A stretch of DNA of 64,000 nt from Pseudomonas sp. LRP2-20 (GTDB lineage: Bacteria > Pseudomonadota > Gammaproteobacteria > Pseudomonadales > Pseudomonadaceae), in the NCBI RefSeq assembly GCF_024349685.1, contig NZ_AP025944.1, forward strand, positions 2,176,001 to 2,240,000. The letters run 5' to 3'. Made by a program: the position numbers and the translations under genes. Under the pieces are notes generated by a model. It was not told where the DNA came from and ran no database searches. It worked only from the letters and a program-made list of their open reading frames with translations. This document shows, one piece after another, positions 63,238 to 64,000 of this stretch (positions within the stretch are counted from its first letter, which is position 1; each line of letters opens with the position of its first letter).

Positions 63238-63981
63238 ATGGATGCCTTCTACCTCATCGCCCTCGGCGCCATTGTCGCCGGTTTCGTCCAGGGTCTTTCC
63301 GGCTTTGCCTTCGGCATGGTCGCCATGTCGTTCTGGGCCTGGGGCCTGGAGCCGCGGCTGGCGGCGTCGCTGACCGTGTTCGGCAGCCTCACCGGCCAGC
63401 TCATCGCCGTGTTCAGCGTTCGCCGCGGCTTCAGTTGGGCCTTGCTGTGGCCGTTCGTGCTCGGCGGCCTGGCAGGTATCCCGCTGGGGGTGTGGGTGCT
63501 GCCTTACCTGGACATGCTTTGGTTCAAGGCCGTGTTCGGCACCCTGCTGGTGCTATGGTGCCCGCTGATGCTGGTGGCGCCGCGCCTGCCACGGCTGCCG
63601 GGCAATCGCCTGGCCGATGGCGCGGTGGGCCTGGTGGGCGGGGCGTTGGGCGGGATCGGTGGCTTTACCGGCACAGTGCCTACACTGTGGTGTACCTTGC
63701 GCGGCTTCGAGCGCGACACCCAGCGCGCGGTGATCCAGAACTTCAACCTGTCGATGCTGCTGGTGACCATGCTCACCTACCTCGGCACCGGGGTAGTGAC
63801 CCGCGACATGCTGCCCTCATTCGGCGTGGTGCTGCTGGCCATGGCGTTGCCGGCGCTGCTGGGTACACGGGTGTACCTGGGGATCAGCGAGCTGGCCTTT
63901 CGCCGGGTGGTGCTGGGTTTGCTGACGGCCTCCGGGGTGGCCATGCTGATGGCGTCGTTACCGGCATTGTTGAGCCGTTGA
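63238..63981 (+). CDS. TSUP (TauE/SafE) family membrane transporter
   Basis: A 247-residue inner-membrane protein with about eight helices. The family pattern is visible at GAIVAGFVQGLSGFAFGMVAMSFW (first helix pair), LGGLAGIPLGVWVLPYLD (about 82-100) and the second repeat GGALGGIGGFTGTVPTLW (about 138-155). TSUP proteins export or import sulfur-containing anions such as sulfite or sulfoacetate. The ATG at 63238 begins the first helix directly. It is divergent from the glutathione S-transferase across 132 bases. Confidence 0.9.
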   Translation: MDAFYLIALGAIVAGFVQGLSGFAFGMVAMSFWAWGLEPRLAASLTVFGSLTGQLIAVFSVRRGFSWALLWPFVLGGLAGIPLGVWVLPYLDMLWFKAVFGTLLVLWCPLMLVAPRLPRLPGNRLADGAVGLVGGALGGIGGFTGTVPTLWCTLRGFERDTQRAVIQNFNLSMLLVTMLTYLGTGVVTRDMLPSFGVVLLAMALPALLGTRVYLGISELAFRRVVLGLLTASGVAMLMASLPALLSR

Positions 63982-64000
63982 GCGCTTGCCTGGCGACGCT

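Overview
The window is about 62% GC and its genes look like a fluorescent pseudomonad of the Pseudomonas putida group. The reasons are a vanAB vanillate demethylase locus with a VanR gene and a porter, an OprD-family porin, a trifunctional PutA, many MFS and LysR genes, and P. putida-type REP repeats built on a CTGTGGGAGC...GCTCCCACAG core. I see no rRNA, tRNA, CRISPR array, phage or intact insertion sequence. Most of it is ordinary catabolic and transport chromosome; the unusual material lies in short accessory patches.

Layout. 1-2.6 kb: the 5' part of a DUF4303/HEAT-like gene and a YiiG-type lipoprotein. 2.8-7.7 kb: an M20 amidohydrolase plus MHS transporter operon, a divergent outer-membrane porin and a LysR regulator, which together look like one uptake and hydrolysis module. 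7.9-11.8 kb: an EamA exporter divergent from a MocR regulator, a DUF4440 protein and a second LysR gene. 11.8-26.3 kb: a proline/solute block with proC, putA, a divergent MHS symporter with GTTGCA PutA operators between them, an OprD porin, a branched-chain-type ABC transporter in five genes, and a dCache chemoreceptor. 26.4-30.7 kb: a decayed patch holding a duplicated DUF4440 gene end, a methyltransferase, an EamA exporter, a TetR/quinone-reductase pair, a CitMHS transporter fragment and a frameshifted glutathione S-transferase. 30.8-35.8 kb: an ABC importer with a double permease, an HD phosphohydrolase, an SDR and a small lipoprotein. 36.1-40.5 kb: vanAB, vanR and a VanK-like porter with VanR-type GGATCC operators.

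40.8-49.2 kb: a 5'-nucleotidase, a LysE exporter, a four-gene operon (small membrane protein, TIGR01777 SDR, an alpha/beta-hydrolase fused to a PEP-synthase-like phosphotransferase, YceK-like lipoprotein), a 251-bp element made of two perfect 77-bp inverted arms, a formate/nitrite channel and a GNAT. 49.2-56.5 kb: a D-2-hydroxyacid dehydrogenase, a REP cluster, an MFS transporter plus YtcJ-type amidohydrolase with a TetR gene, and a LysR gene divergent from a DHA1 efflux pump. 56.6-62.4 kb: two tandem orphan TcC-like RHS proteins with divergent membrane-active-looking C-termini. 62.5-64 kb: a glutathione S-transferase and a TSUP transporter.

The two parts most likely to repay work are the hydrolase/phosphotransferase operon (42.5-47.2 kb), whose chemistry I cannot name from known families, and the orphan TcC-like pair, which has no TcA/TcB partner or immunity gene nearby. 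The PutA operator block is the clearest regulatory story.
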